Below, piece after piece: positions 50,160-59,225 of a DNA stretch of 64,000 nt. How positions within the stretch are numbered: position 1 is the first letter of the stretch; each line of letters starts with the position of its first letter. The stretch covers positions 434,001 through 498,000 of the forward strand of contig CAVVLN010000005.1 in the NCBI GenBank assembly GCA_963749145.1, read 5' to 3'. Under the pieces are notes generated by a model. That model ran no database searches, was not told where the DNA came from, and saw only the letters and a program-made list of their open reading frames with translations. The translations under genes and the position numbers were made by a program. Source of the DNA: JASHPR01 sp963749145. Its GTDB lineage: Bacteria; Actinomycetota; Actinomycetes; Streptosporangiales; Streptosporangiaceae.

Positions 50160-51650
50160 ATGACCGTGACCCTGGACCGCAACGTTGAAGCGTTCATCGC
50201 CGCCCCGCGGCAGCTGTTCATCAACGGGCAGTGGGCCGACGCCGCGTCGGGCAGGACATTCGAAACGCCCAACCCGGCGACCGGCGAGACCCTCGCCCGG
50301 ATCGCGGAGGGGGACGCGGAGGACATCGACCGGGCGGTGCGGGCCGCGCGCAAGGCGTTCGATGAGGGGCCGTGGAGCCGGATGACCCCGTCCGAGCGCG
50401 GCCGCATCGTCTGGAAGATCGGCGACAAGATCCTCGAGCACGTCGACGAGCTGGCTCAGCTCGAGTCGCTGGACAACGGCAAGCCGTTCGCCGTCGCCCA
50501 GGCCGCCGACGTGCCGCTGGCCGCCGACCTGTTCCACTACATGGCCGGCTGGGCCACCAAGATCGAGGGCAACACGATCGACATCTCCGTGCCCTACATG
50601 CCGGGCGCGAACTTCCACTCCTACACGCTGCGCGAGCCGGTCGGCGTGGTCGGGCAGATCATCCCGTGGAACTTCCCGCTGCTGATGGCGGCGTGGAAGC
50701 TCGGCCCGGCGCTGGCCGCCGGCTGCACCGTGGTGCTCAAGCCGGCCGAGCAGACGCCGCTGACCGCGCTGCGGCTGGCCGAGCTCATCGCCGAGGCCGG
50801 GGTGCCCGAGGGCGTGGTCAACGTGGTGTCCGGCTTCGGCGAGACCGCCGGGGCCGCCCTGGCCATGCATATGGACGTGGACAAGGTCGCGTTCACCGGG
50901 TCCACTGAGGTGGGCAAGCTGATCGTGCAGGCCGCCGGGGCCAGCAACCTGAAGAAGCTGACCCTCGAACTGGGCGGCAAGAGCCCCAACATCGTGTTCG
51001 AGGACGCCCTCGACGGCGCGGTCGAGGGCGCCGCCAACGCGATCTTCTTCAACCACGGCCAGTGCTGCGTGGCCGGCTCGCGGCTGTTCGTGCACCAGAG
51101 CCGGTTCGACGAGGTGGTCGACGGGGTGTCCGAGATCGCGAAGTCGATCAAGCTGGGCTCCGGGCTGGAGGCCGGCACCCAGATGGGGCCGCTGGTGTCC
51201 GAGGAACAGTTCCAGCGGGTCAGCGGGTTCCTGGAGTCCGGCCGGGCCGAGGGGGCGACCGCGGTGGTCGGCGGCGGCCGGTTCGGCGACAAGGGCTTCT
51301 TCATCGAGCCCACCGTGCTGACCAACACCCACGGCGACATGAAGGTCGTGAAGGAGGAGATCTTCGGCCCGGTCGTGGTCGCCGCGCCGTTCAGTGACCT
51401 GGACGACATCGCGGCGCAGGCCAACGACACCGAGTACGGCCTGGGCGCCGGCATCTGGACCAAGGACATCGGCAAGGCCCATGCGCTGGCCAAGAAGATC
51501 CGGGCCGGCACGGTCTGGATCAACTGCTACAACGTCTTCGACGCCTCGCTGCCGTTCGGCGGCTACAAGCAGTCCGGCTGGGGCCGGGAGATGGGGCACG
51601 AGGTCCTGAACAACTACACCGAGGTCAAGGCGGTCACGACCCTGCTGTAA
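50160..51650 (+). CDS. NAD-dependent aldehyde dehydrogenase
   Basis: 496 residues. General base Glu270 in TLELGGKSPNIVF, catalytic Cys in NHGQCCVAGSRLF (302/303), VVGQIIPWNFPLLMAAWKLG and FTGSTEVGKL for NAD binding, and EEIFGPVVVAAPF near the end. Closest in wording to betaine/retinal-type ALDH. Start ATG 50160 with AAGGGAG upstream. Oxidises an aldehyde to an acid; an inducer sensed by PadR is the probable control. Confidence 0.93.
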   Translation: MTVTLDRNVEAFIAAPRQLFINGQWADAASGRTFETPNPATGETLARIAEGDAEDIDRAVRAARKAFDEGPWSRMTPSERGRIVWKIGDKILEHVDELAQLESLDNGKPFAVAQAADVPLAADLFHYMAGWATKIEGNTIDISVPYMPGANFHSYTLREPVGVVGQIIPWNFPLLMAAWKLGPALAAGCTVVLKPAEQTPLTALRLAELIAEAGVPEGVVNVVSGFGETAGAALAMHMDVDKVAFTGSTEVGKLIVQAAGASNLKKLTLELGGKSPNIVFEDALDGAVEGAANAIFFNHGQCCVAGSRLFVHQSRFDEVVDGVSEIAKSIKLGSGLEAGTQMGPLVSEEQFQRVSGFLESGRAEGATAVVGGGRFGDKGFFIEPTVLTNTHGDMKVVKEEIFGPVVVAAPFSDLDDIAAQANDTEYGLGAGIWTKDIGKAHALAKKIRAGTVWINCYNVFDASLPFGGYKQSGWGREMGHEVLNNYTEVKAVTTLL

Positions 51651-51681
51651 CGAGACGGAGCGCGCCGGGTAGTTATATGGC

Positions 51682-52671
51682 GTGACCGATACGGGGCGGC
51701 AGGTCGAGCCGGGCCGGGTTCGGCCCATGCTGGCCACAGCGGGCGACCTGCCGCCCGACGATGACGCCTGGGCCTACGAGATGAAGTGGGACGGCGTGCG
51801 CGCCATCGCGCTCGTCGAGCCCGGCGCCGTGCGGCTGTGGTCCCGCTCCGGCCGCGAGATCACCGCCTCCTATCCCGAGCTGCGGCAGCCGCCGGACGGG
51901 TCCGCCGGGATCACCCGGGCGGTCCTGGACGGGGAGATCGTGGCCTTCGGCGGCGGGCAGTGGCCGAGCTTCGAGGCGCTGCAGCAGCGGATCAACATCT
52001 CCTCGCCGGCGCAGATCGCGCTGCTCGCGGCCGAGATCCCGGTCAGTTACCTGGCCTTCGACCTGCTGTGCCTGGACGGCCGGCCGCTGGTCGACGCGCC
52101 GTACGCCGAGCGCCGGGCCCGGCTGGACGCGCTGGGCCTGGCCGGCCGGCACTGGCAGGTGCCGCCCTCGTTCACCGACGTGACCGGCGCGGACCTGCTG
52201 GCGGTGTCCAGGCAGCAGGGCCTGGAAGGGGTGGTGGCCAAGCGGCTGACGTCGCGTTACGAGCCCGGCAAGCGGTCACCGGCCTGGCGCAAGGTCAAGG
52301 TGGTGCTCCGGCAGGAGGCGGTGGTGGGCGGCTGGCGGCCGGGCGAGGGCGTCCGGGCGGGCCAGATCGGCTCACTGCTGGTCGGCGTGTACGGGCCGGC
52401 CGGGCTGGACTACGCCGGGCACGTCGGGACCGGGTTCACCCAGCAGGCGCTCGGCATGCTGGGCCGCCAGCTGTTCCCGCTGCGCCGGGGCACCTCCCCG
52501 TTCGCCGCGCCGGTTCCCCCCGACCACGCCCGGGGGGCCGTCTGGGCCGAGCCGCGGCTGGTCGTTGAGGTCGGCTTCGGCGGCTGGACCAGCGCGGGCG
52601 TGATGCGCGCCGCTTCCTACAAGGGGCTGCGCACGGACAAAGACCCGGCCGAGGTGGTCCGCGAGTCTTGA
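51682..52671 (+). CDS. ATP-dependent DNA ligase (LigC/LigD-ligase type)
   Basis: 329 residues. Adenylated Lys35 in AYEMKWDGVRAIALV; VLDGEIVAF, SYLAFDLLCLDGRPL, EGVVAKRLTSRYEPGKRSPA and WRKVKVVLRQEAVVGG are motifs III-V; an OB-fold domain follows to the end. It lacks the nuclease and primase domains of full LigD. A role in end joining or base-excision repair is likely; no ku gene is near. Interesting in view of the end-processing operon 5 kb upstream. Confidence 0.92.
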   Translation: MTDTGRQVEPGRVRPMLATAGDLPPDDDAWAYEMKWDGVRAIALVEPGAVRLWSRSGREITASYPELRQPPDGSAGITRAVLDGEIVAFGGGQWPSFEALQQRINISSPAQIALLAAEIPVSYLAFDLLCLDGRPLVDAPYAERRARLDALGLAGRHWQVPPSFTDVTGADLLAVSRQQGLEGVVAKRLTSRYEPGKRSPAWRKVKVVLRQEAVVGGWRPGEGVRAGQIGSLLVGVYGPAGLDYAGHVGTGFTQQALGMLGRQLFPLRRGTSPFAAPVPPDHARGAVWAEPRLVVEVGFGGWTSAGVMRAASYKGLRTDKDPAEVVRES

Positions 52672-52713
52672 GCTGGCGCCGCCGGGCCGCCCGGTCCCTG
52701 CCATGCTGGCGGG

Positions 52714-54030
52714 ATGCGGTCGGGCCGGTTCGGCGGGCTGCTGCGGCAGCGCAGCTTCCGGCTGCTCTGGATCGGCGAGACGGTCAGCCAGCTCGGCAAC
52801 GCGATGGCCGTGGTCGGGGTGCCGCTGGTCGCGGTCATCGTGCTGCACGCCGGGCCGCTCGCGGTCGGCGTGCTCACCGCGGCCGCGTGGCTGCCCTGGC
52901 TCGTCATCGGGCTGCCCGCCGGGGCGTGGGTCGACCGCTGGCCGGCCCGGCAGGTGATGATCTGGTGCGACGTGGTCTCGGCGGTGCTGTACGCGAGCGT
53001 GCCGCTCGCGGCCTGGGCCGGCGTGCTGACCATCGGCCTGGTCGTCGCGGTCCAGCTGGCCGGGGGAGCGGCCAGCGTGCTGTTCATGACCGCGTACCAG
53101 GTCTACCTGCCGTCCCTGGTCACCCCGGCCGAGCTGATCGAGGGCAACACCAAGATGCAGGGCAGCGCGTCGGCGGCGGCCTTCGCCGGGCCGGGCCTGG
53201 CGGGCGTGGTGGCGCAGGCGCTCGGCGCCACGACGACCCTGCTCGGCAACGCGGTCAGCTTCGTGGTCTCGGCCGCCTGCCTGATCGGCACCCGCCCGGC
53301 CCGGGGACCATCGAGGGCCGGGCGCGCGCCGGGGGGTCCGGCGAGGCAGCCGACGCTGCGCCGGGAAATCGCCGACGGGCTGGCCCTTGTGCTGGGCGAC
53401 CCGTTCCTGCGGCCGCTCAGCGCGTTCTGGGCCGCGGCCAACCTCGCGCTCACCGGCTACGCGGCGCTCCTGGTCGTGTTCCTGGTCCGAGTGATCGGGC
53501 TGACGCCCGGGTCGGTCGGGCTGCTCACCGCGGTCCCTGGCGTCGGCGGGCTCCTCGGCGCCCTGCTCACCGGGCGCATCACGGCGCGCTTCGGCACCGC
53601 GCGCGGCCTGCTGCTGAGCACCTGGCTGGCGATGCCGTGCGCCCTGCTCATCCCGCTCACCGGGGCGGGGCCGCGGCTGGCGTTCTACGTCGCCGGCTCG
53701 CTGACCGCCGCCGCCGGCATCGCGGTCGGCAACATCATCATCGCCGCCTTCCGGCAGTCCTACTCGCCGCCGGGCATGTGCGGCCGGGTCACCGCGACCA
53801 TGCGCTTCCTGGTCTTCGGCACCAGCCCGGTCGGTGCCCTGCTCGGCGGTGCGCTGGGCGGCTGGCTCGGCATCCGCCCCGCGCTGTGGGTCATGCTCGG
53901 CGCCGTCGCGCTGTCCGGGACCCTGCTGCTCAGCCGCGCCCTGACCGCGGCCAGGGACCTGCCCGCGGCCCCGCGCGCCGCGGCGGCCCGATCCGCGCAC
54001 CGCCCGCTGCTCGGCGCGACCAGTACCTAG
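52714..54030 (+). CDS. MFS transporter (12-helix, MdfA/Bmr3-like exporters)
   Basis: 438 residues. FRLLWIGETVSQLGNAMAVV is the usual start of the enterobactin-exporter-like MFS_3 group; GLPAGAWVDRWPARQVMIW is motif A; twelve helices are apparent. Substrate unknown. Follows the ligase by 42 bp and is closed by a strong hairpin at 54071-54108. Confidence 0.88.
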   Translation: MRSGRFGGLLRQRSFRLLWIGETVSQLGNAMAVVGVPLVAVIVLHAGPLAVGVLTAAAWLPWLVIGLPAGAWVDRWPARQVMIWCDVVSAVLYASVPLAAWAGVLTIGLVVAVQLAGGAASVLFMTAYQVYLPSLVTPAELIEGNTKMQGSASAAAFAGPGLAGVVAQALGATTTLLGNAVSFVVSAACLIGTRPARGPSRAGRAPGGPARQPTLRREIADGLALVLGDPFLRPLSAFWAAANLALTGYAALLVVFLVRVIGLTPGSVGLLTAVPGVGGLLGALLTGRITARFGTARGLLLSTWLAMPCALLIPLTGAGPRLAFYVAGSLTAAAGIAVGNIIIAAFRQSYSPPGMCGRVTATMRFLVFGTSPVGALLGGALGGWLGIRPALWVMLGAVALSGTLLLSRALTAARDLPAAPRAAAARSAHRPLLGATST

Positions 54031-54070
54031 CGACGCGGATGAGGCGCCCGCGGGCATTGATAACTTAACC

Positions 54071-54108
54071 GGGACGATCCTCAGTCCGATGCGACTGAGG
54101 ATCGTCCC
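54071..54108 (+). terminator. Perfect 16-bp hairpin after MFS gene
   Basis: GGGACGATCCTCAGTC (54071-54086) and its exact complement (54093-54108) enclose a 6-base loop, 41 bases past the transporter stop. No U-tract, but the stem is very strong. Confidence 0.75.
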
Positions 54109-54333
54109 CGCTAACGGATCACACCGGCCCGGTGGCCCGGCCGGACCCGTGTCGGACGGCCTGGCCGCGAATACAGCCGGAAAAGAAAACCCGCCAGAAA
54201 CCCGAAAAGTTGTTGGCGTGCGTCGCCCCCGTGGCTCCTACCGGTGTCAGGCAACACACCAGCGGCCGCTCGCCGGCGACGGCGGAGGGGACCGCCGCAG
54301 GCAGCGGTGACCGAGGCCCGGAGGGGACACGAC

Positions 54334-54747
54334 ATGACCGACACGATGAGCCAGGCCAGCCCGAAGACCACCCAGACCGCGCAGATCGCCGAGATGATCC
54401 GGACGGGCGACGCCGCCGAGACCGCGCAGCCCGCCGAGGCGATCTGGGCCGCGCTGGCCGAGAGCGCCGAGGTTGTCGTGGCCGCCGAGAGCACGCAGAT
54501 GGCGCAGGGCACCGAGGCCGCCGACAGCTCCGGGACCACACAGATCGCCGAGGCCGGGGCCGCCGCGGCCGGCCGACGCGCGCGGGGCCGTCACGCCGCA
54601 CCGCATCAGGCTGGCACCCGGCACGGCGTGCCCGGCCTGGCCCGACGCCCGGCAGGCCGGCACGCCAGCACCCGGCCTGCGGGCGGCCTCGCCCGGCGGC
54701 TCGCGGTATCGGCGGGCTCGCCCGCCAGCGAGCTGGCCGGCGGCTGA
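54334..54747 (+). CDS. Hypothetical protein with Thr-Gln/Ile-Ala-Glu repeats and basic tail
   Basis: 137 residues from ATG 54334, with GAGGGG in front. The first 75 residues are acidic and contain recurring short blocks (TAQIAEMI, TAQPAEAIWA, TQMAQGTEA, TQIAEAGA); the rest is rich in Arg, Ala, Gly and His. The change in composition at about residue 77 may mark a joined or misread end. The leader 54109-54333 contains a striking A-rich stretch (54180-54210) and no other gene. No family recognised. Confidence 0.5.
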   Translation: MTDTMSQASPKTTQTAQIAEMIRTGDAAETAQPAEAIWAALAESAEVVVAAESTQMAQGTEAADSSGTTQIAEAGAAAAGRRARGRHAAPHQAGTRHGVPGLARRPAGRHASTRPAGGLARRLAVSAGSPASELAGG

Positions 54748-54779
54748 GCCCGCCCCAGCCGGCCAGCGGCCCGTCTGGC

Positions 54780-55648
54780 TCAGATCTCCTCGTCGCGCCC
54801 GCGCAACGCGTTGCGCACGGCCGGCGGCACCCGCAGCCGGCCGTCGCCGCGGCACAGCGCCTGCAACTCGCCGGGCACCTCGTCCGGCGCCCGGGTGAGC
54901 GCGGCCAGCCGGTCGAACAGGGCGGCCAGGTCCTCGCCGATCTTCTCGTCCTCCCGCGGCATCGCCCCCCAGCAGTCCCAGGGCAGCAGTTCGGTGTTGT
55001 CCAGGGCCGCGGCGTCGCGCATGAGGTTGCCCGCGATCCACCAGTCGCCGGCCTCGCTGATGTGACTGAGCCCGAACGCCGCGGGGTCCGCGTCGCCGCG
55101 GCGGACCCGGGCCCAGGCGTCACCCGCGATCAGGAACCGGTCCCGCGGCACGTCGGTGACGTCGAAGCCGATCGAGAACAGCTCCCGCTGCCGCTCGTCG
55201 ATCTGCGCGTCCACGAGAACCCAGCGCCCGCCGTCCCAGTACTCGCAGACCCAGTGGTCCTCGAAGAACCCGTCGGTGAAGTACCCGCCGAAGCCGCAGC
55301 GGGCCCGGCTGGCGTGCCGTGCGCCCGCAGCATCGCGACCATCAGCACGGTGAAGCCCCGGCAGTTGCTGGCCAGGCGGGCCGCCGGCACCCGCGCGGCG
55401 CCCAGCGGCCGGCCGTCCCTGGCCACGACCTGCTCCAGGATGGTCTCGGCCGGCCGGATGTGCACGCTGGCCCGGTCTGCCTCCGACAGCGTCACGCCGT
55501 AGGCGGGCGCGATGAACTCGTGGATCAGCAGGCCCTGCGCGACCGCGGCGAGGCTGGCCACGTCACCGGGCAGCTCCTCGAGCAGCGGCGCGAACCGGCC
55601 GGCCGACGTCATGACCCCCGGCCGGGTGTAGCTGGGCAGCGTGCGCAT
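54780..55648 (-). pseudogene. Transglutaminase-like protein, one frameshift as sequenced
   Basis: From ATG 55648: LLEELPGDVASLAAVAQGLL, VARDGRPLGA, and catalytic Cys in LASNCRGFTVLMVAMLRAHG. Near 55303 one base appears missing (CCAGCCGGGCCC where CCAGCCCGGGCCC would keep frame). The other frame continues ARCGFGGYFTDGFFEDHWVC and GGRWVLVDAQIDERQREL, providing His and Asp, then RFLIAGDAWARVRRGDADP, to 54780. Corrected length is about 289 residues. Family: transglutaminase-like cysteine protease fold. Confidence 0.75.
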
Positions 55649-55740
55649 GGTTCTCCTCCGGTGACGATTTGCCGATGCCAGCCGACCTTACGCGCCGATC
55701 ACTGACATCCCCTGTCAGCGATAATCCGTATTCTGGTCTC

Positions 55741-56751
55741 GTGCGCGCCGACCGCCTGGTCCGCCTGGTCCTCCTGCTTCAGGCCCGCGGGCCGATGACC
55801 GCCCGCAGCCTGGCCCGGGAGCTGGAGGTATCCGTCCGGACCGTCTACCGCGATCTCGATGCGCTCAGCGCGGCCGGCGTGCCGGTGCGCGCCGAGCCGG
55901 GGCCCGGCGGCGGCTGCCGGCTGCTCGACGGCTACCGCTTCCCGCTCCGCGCGCTGCGCCCGGAGGAAGCCGAGGCGCTGCTCATCCTGGGCGTGCCGGG
56001 CGCGTTCCGGGAACTCGGCCTGGACGGCGCGGTCACGGCGGCGCAGCGTCAGATCCGGGTCACGGCGGGCATGGATGCGGCGGCGGGCCCCGGCGCGGCG
56101 CTGGTCCACCTCGACATGCCGCGCTGGTTCCGCGGTCGCGAGGACCTGCCCTGCCTGCGGACCCTGGCCGAGGCTCTGCGGCGGCAGCGGCGGGCAGCCA
56201 TCGGCTATCAGCGCACCGGCGACCCTTTCTCGGGACCCGAACGCACCGTCAGCCCCCTCGGCCTGGTCAACAAGGCGGGAATCTGGTACCTCGTGGCGGC
56301 CGCCCGCGGCGGGCGGGTCACGGTCTTCCGGGCCGGGCGGATCCGCGCGGCCCGGGTCCTGGCCGAGCCGGCCCCGCGGCCCGCGGACTTCGAGCTGGCC
56401 GAGTTCTGGGAACGGTGGTCGGCCGAGTTCGAGGCCAGCAGGCCCCGGTTCCCGGTGCGGCTGCGGGCGTCGCCCGCGGCGCTGGCACTGCTCGGCGAGG
56501 TCTTCGGCGACGGCGCGGCCGTGGCGCTGGACGCGGCGTCCCCGCCCGACGCGGTGGGCTGGCGGGAGCTGACGCTCTCGTTCGAGCACGAATGGGCGGC
56601 GGCGCACCGGCTGGCCGGCTTCGGCGGGCAGGTCGAGGTGCTGTCCCCGGCCTCGGTCAGCCGGCGGCTCCTGACGACGGCGCGGGCGATCCTCGATCGC
56701 TACGACGATCCAGGATCGCCGTCCCCGAAGGCGGCTCCCGGGTTGCGGTAG
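55741..56751 (+). CDS. WYL-domain transcriptional regulator (YafY/PafC-like)
   Basis: 336 residues from GTG 55741. HTH_11: RADRLVRLVLLLQARGPMTA, LARELEVSVRTVYRDLDAL; then GPGGGCRLLDGYRFPLRALR. The WYL domain includes VSPLGLVNKAGIWYLVAAA and the end FGGQVEVLSPASVSRRL. Such proteins bind nucleic acids or nucleotides and often regulate an adjacent gene; the divergent transglutaminase-like gene, 92 bp away, is the candidate. The 3' end overlaps the lspA fragment by 52 bases. Confidence 0.9.
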   Translation: MRADRLVRLVLLLQARGPMTARSLARELEVSVRTVYRDLDALSAAGVPVRAEPGPGGGCRLLDGYRFPLRALRPEEAEALLILGVPGAFRELGLDGAVTAAQRQIRVTAGMDAAAGPGAALVHLDMPRWFRGREDLPCLRTLAEALRRQRRAAIGYQRTGDPFSGPERTVSPLGLVNKAGIWYLVAAARGGRVTVFRAGRIRAARVLAEPAPRPADFELAEFWERWSAEFEASRPRFPVRLRASPAALALLGEVFGDGAAVALDAASPPDAVGWRELTLSFEHEWAAAHRLAGFGGQVEVLSPASVSRRLLTTARAILDRYDDPGSPSPKAAPGLR

Positions 56752-56918
56752 ATCGCCAGGGTCAGCGCCCCGCCCAGGAGCCGCACGTGCGACTGCGGCG
56801 ACAGCGCGGCCACGATCGCGGCCTTGCTCGCGATGTCCGCGGCCAGCACCGTCGCGGCCACCCCGATGAGCAGGATGACGCGGCGTCGCGCGGCACCTCG
56901 CTCATCGGCGGTGATCAC
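56700..56918 (-). pseudogene. Signal peptidase II (lspA) N-terminal fragment
   Basis: 72 residues. ILLIGVAATVLAADIASKAA and VRLLGGALTLAIYRNPGAAF are the first helix (with its catalytic-site Asp-X2-x-K context) and the conserved NPGAAF region of LspA. Then the frame ends after GDGDPGSS, inside the end of the convergent WYL gene. Two-thirds of the enzyme, including the second catalytic Asp, are missing. A leftover of a rearrangement. Confidence 0.75.
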
Positions 56919-56927
56919 GTTGTCAGC

Positions 56928-57368
56928 TTAGATCTTCCCCCGGCGGTGCAAGGCCACGTAGAGGATCACGCCCAGGATGACCAGCCACACCAGCGGGGTG
57001 AAGGCAAAGGTCAGCATGTGTCCGGCCACCGTGGCCGCAGCGATCACGATGACCACCGCCAGCAACAGCGTCCCGATGTGCGAGTGCTCGTAGCGCCGCC
57101 GGGGCGGCGCCTTCGGTCCTTGCATGGCTTCCTCCTCGGTCCGGGGCAGGTCGGCGAACAGCCCGCCCAGATCGGCGTACGTCTTCGCCCGCATGGCCTG
57201 GTCGAGGCGCTGGTTGAACTCGGCCTGGTCGAGCCGTCCGTCGCCGTAGTGCTTGGACAGCAGATCGGCCACCTCGGCGCGCTCGGCGTCGGAGATCCGC
57301 ATGCTGGCGTAGTTGGTGCGGCGCCGGGTGGCCAGGAGCCACGGCGGCGGGCTGCTCGGCGCTGACAT
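56928..57368 (-). CDS. DUF1707 membrane protein
   Basis: 146 residues. MRISDAERAEVADLLSKHYG, DGRLDQAEFNQRLDQAMRAK and TYADLGGLFADLP are the DUF1707 (SHOCT-like) domain; then two helices, LLLAVVIVIAAATVAGHM and LVWLVILGVILYVAL. The ATG at 57302 in front of MRISD is the family's usual start, 57368 the longest. Part of a PspC-linked envelope group. Confidence 0.85.
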   Translation of the reverse strand: MSAPSSPPPWLLATRRRTNYASMRISDAERAEVADLLSKHYGDGRLDQAEFNQRLDQAMRAKTYADLGGLFADLPRTEEEAMQGPKAPPRRRYEHSHIGTLLLAVVIVIAAATVAGHMLTFAFTPLVWLVILGVILYVALHRRGKI

Positions 57369-57385
57369 GACGGCGGCCTCCCTGG

Positions 57386-57709
57386 TCAGTGCGAGCGGGC
57401 GGACAGCGAACGGGACAGAGACGAGGCGATGTCGCTGGCCAGCGACTGCTCGCAGCCCTCTTCGGGGATCAGCAGCCAGCCGGCCAGGTAGACCGGTATC
57501 CCGGCGCCGCCGATGACGGTGAGAACGGCGAAGACGATCCGCACGACCGTCACGTCCACGCCGAGGTAGTCGGCGATGCCGGCGGCCACGCCGGCCAGCA
57601 TCCGGTCGGCGAGCGGGCGGCGCAGCGGCGGCGACCCGCCGTAGGTGTTGGTGTCCTGGTCGGCCTGGGGCTGATCGGTGGTCTCGGTGGTGTCAATCGG
57701 TGTGTTCAT
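57386..57709 (-). CDS. PspC-domain protein
   Basis: 107 residues. PLADRMLAGVAAGIADYLGV, DVTVVRIVFAVLTVIGGAGI and PVYLAGWLLIPEE form one PspC domain with a re-entrant/transmembrane helix. Adjacent to DUF1707 (17 bp) and divergent from a histidine kinase that carries its own PspC domain, so a shared envelope-stress circuit is likely. Confidence 0.9.
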   Translation of the reverse strand: MNTPIDTTETTDQPQADQDTNTYGGSPPLRRPLADRMLAGVAAGIADYLGVDVTVVRIVFAVLTVIGGAGIPVYLAGWLLIPEEGCEQSLASDIASSLSRSLSARSH

Positions 57710-57839
57710 GCCTCCAGCGTGGCCGCCCCGGCCCGGCCTGGGTATCGGGAAGAACCCGGGTTGATCCCGGATGCCGCCCGGACAGGATCCGGGTTGGCCC
57801 GGATAGCCCTACGGGCTCTCCCGGCGCGATGATGGGCCC

Positions 57840-59225
57840 ATGAACTCGACCGGCTCCCCGCCGCGCCCGCCCGGCCCCGAGGACACGTCCCGGTGGGGCG
57901 GCCCGGCCGCGGGCTGGCGCGCCCGCGAGTTCCGGCACGAGCGCTGGCGGGAACGCTGGCATTCGGGGCATTGGGCGCGCGGGCCCCGGGCCGACGGGCC
58001 GCTGCGGCGGGACGGGGAGGACGGCCTGGTCGGCGGGGTAGCGGCGGGCCTGGCCGCGCGGACCGGCCTGGACGTCACGCTGGTGCGGCTGGCGCTGGTG
58101 CTGGCGGCCCTGATCACCTTCGGCTACGCCGCCGTGGCCTACGTGGTGGCCTGGCTGCTGGTGCCGGTCCGGGGCGCCGACCGCAGCATCGCGAGCCGGG
58201 CCAGGTCCGACCGCCGGGGCATCGCGCTCGCGGCCGGCCTGGCGACGCTGCTGATCGTGCTGCTGCTGATCGCCTCCGTGCTCGGCGCCGGGCTGCTGAG
58301 CGCCGTGGAGTGGCCGCTGGTCATCTGCACCGCCGGCATCGTGCTGATCTGGCGGAACGGCGACGCCGGCGAGCAGGCGACCATGCGCCACCTGGCCGAG
58401 CCGCTGGCGGGCCTCACCGGGCGCGGCGGCCGCGGGCGGGTCGTGTGGCGGGTGGCCATCGCCGCCGTGCTGCTGATCGCCGGCACGGGCATCCTGGTGT
58501 CGGGGCACGAGAGCCTCAAGCTGCTGAAGCCGCTCGGCGGCGCCGTGCTGGTGCTGGCCGCGATCGCGATCGCGCTCGGCCCCTGGTGGCTCGGCATCGC
58601 CCGGGACCTGGTCGCCGAGCGCCGGGCCCGGATCCGGGCCGAGGAGCGGGCGGACATGGCCGCGCGCGTACACGACTCGGTGCTGCAGACCCTGGCGATG
58701 ATCCAGAAGCGCGCGGACCAGCCGCAGCAGGTCATCCAGCTGGCCCGGGCCCAGGAACGCGAGCTGCGCTCCTGGCTTTTCGACGGCCGGGCCCCCGGCT
58801 CCATGGACGACGAGATGACGCTCGCGGCCGGGGTGCGGCGGATCCAGCAGGACGTGGAGGCCCGGCACGGGGTGACCGTCGAGGCGGTCACCGTCGGCGA
58901 CTGCGAGCTTGACGACGACCTCGGCGCGCTGCTCGCGGCCGCCCGCGAGGCCACGGTCAACGCGGCGAAGTGGTCGGGGGCGGACGTGATCTCGCTGTTC
59001 GCCGAGGTCGAGCCGGCCGAGGTGTCGGTGTTCGTGCGCGACCGCGGGCAGGGGTTCGACCCCGGCGCGGTGCCCGCGGACCGCAAGGGGCTGGCCGAGT
59101 CCATCCACGCCCGGATGACGCGCCGCGGCGGCTCCGCGGCCATCCGCAGCGCCCCGGGCCAGGGCACCGAGGTGTCGCTGACCATGCCCCGGGCGGCCGG
59201 AGAACGTCAGCCGGGCCGGGCATGA
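57840..59225 (+). CDS. PspC-fused sensor histidine kinase
   Basis: 461 residues. An Arg/Trp-rich head, then PspC (GLVGGVAAGLAARTGLDVTL and VAYVVAWLLVPVRG, about residues 60-115), further helices to about 255, a HisKA_3 domain with His278 in ARVHDSVLQTLAMIQ, and HATPase with REATVNAAKWSG, DRGQGFDPG and APGQGTEVSLTMP. The PspC part probably senses membrane state. ATGA overlap with the response regulator. Confidence 0.93.
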   Translation: MNSTGSPPRPPGPEDTSRWGGPAAGWRAREFRHERWRERWHSGHWARGPRADGPLRRDGEDGLVGGVAAGLAARTGLDVTLVRLALVLAALITFGYAAVAYVVAWLLVPVRGADRSIASRARSDRRGIALAAGLATLLIVLLLIASVLGAGLLSAVEWPLVICTAGIVLIWRNGDAGEQATMRHLAEPLAGLTGRGGRGRVVWRVAIAAVLLIAGTGILVSGHESLKLLKPLGGAVLVLAAIAIALGPWWLGIARDLVAERRARIRAEERADMAARVHDSVLQTLAMIQKRADQPQQVIQLARAQERELRSWLFDGRAPGSMDDEMTLAAGVRRIQQDVEARHGVTVEAVTVGDCELDDDLGALLAAAREATVNAAKWSGADVISLFAEVEPAEVSVFVRDRGQGFDPGAVPADRKGLAESIHARMTRRGGSAAIRSAPGQGTEVSLTMPRAAGERQPGRA

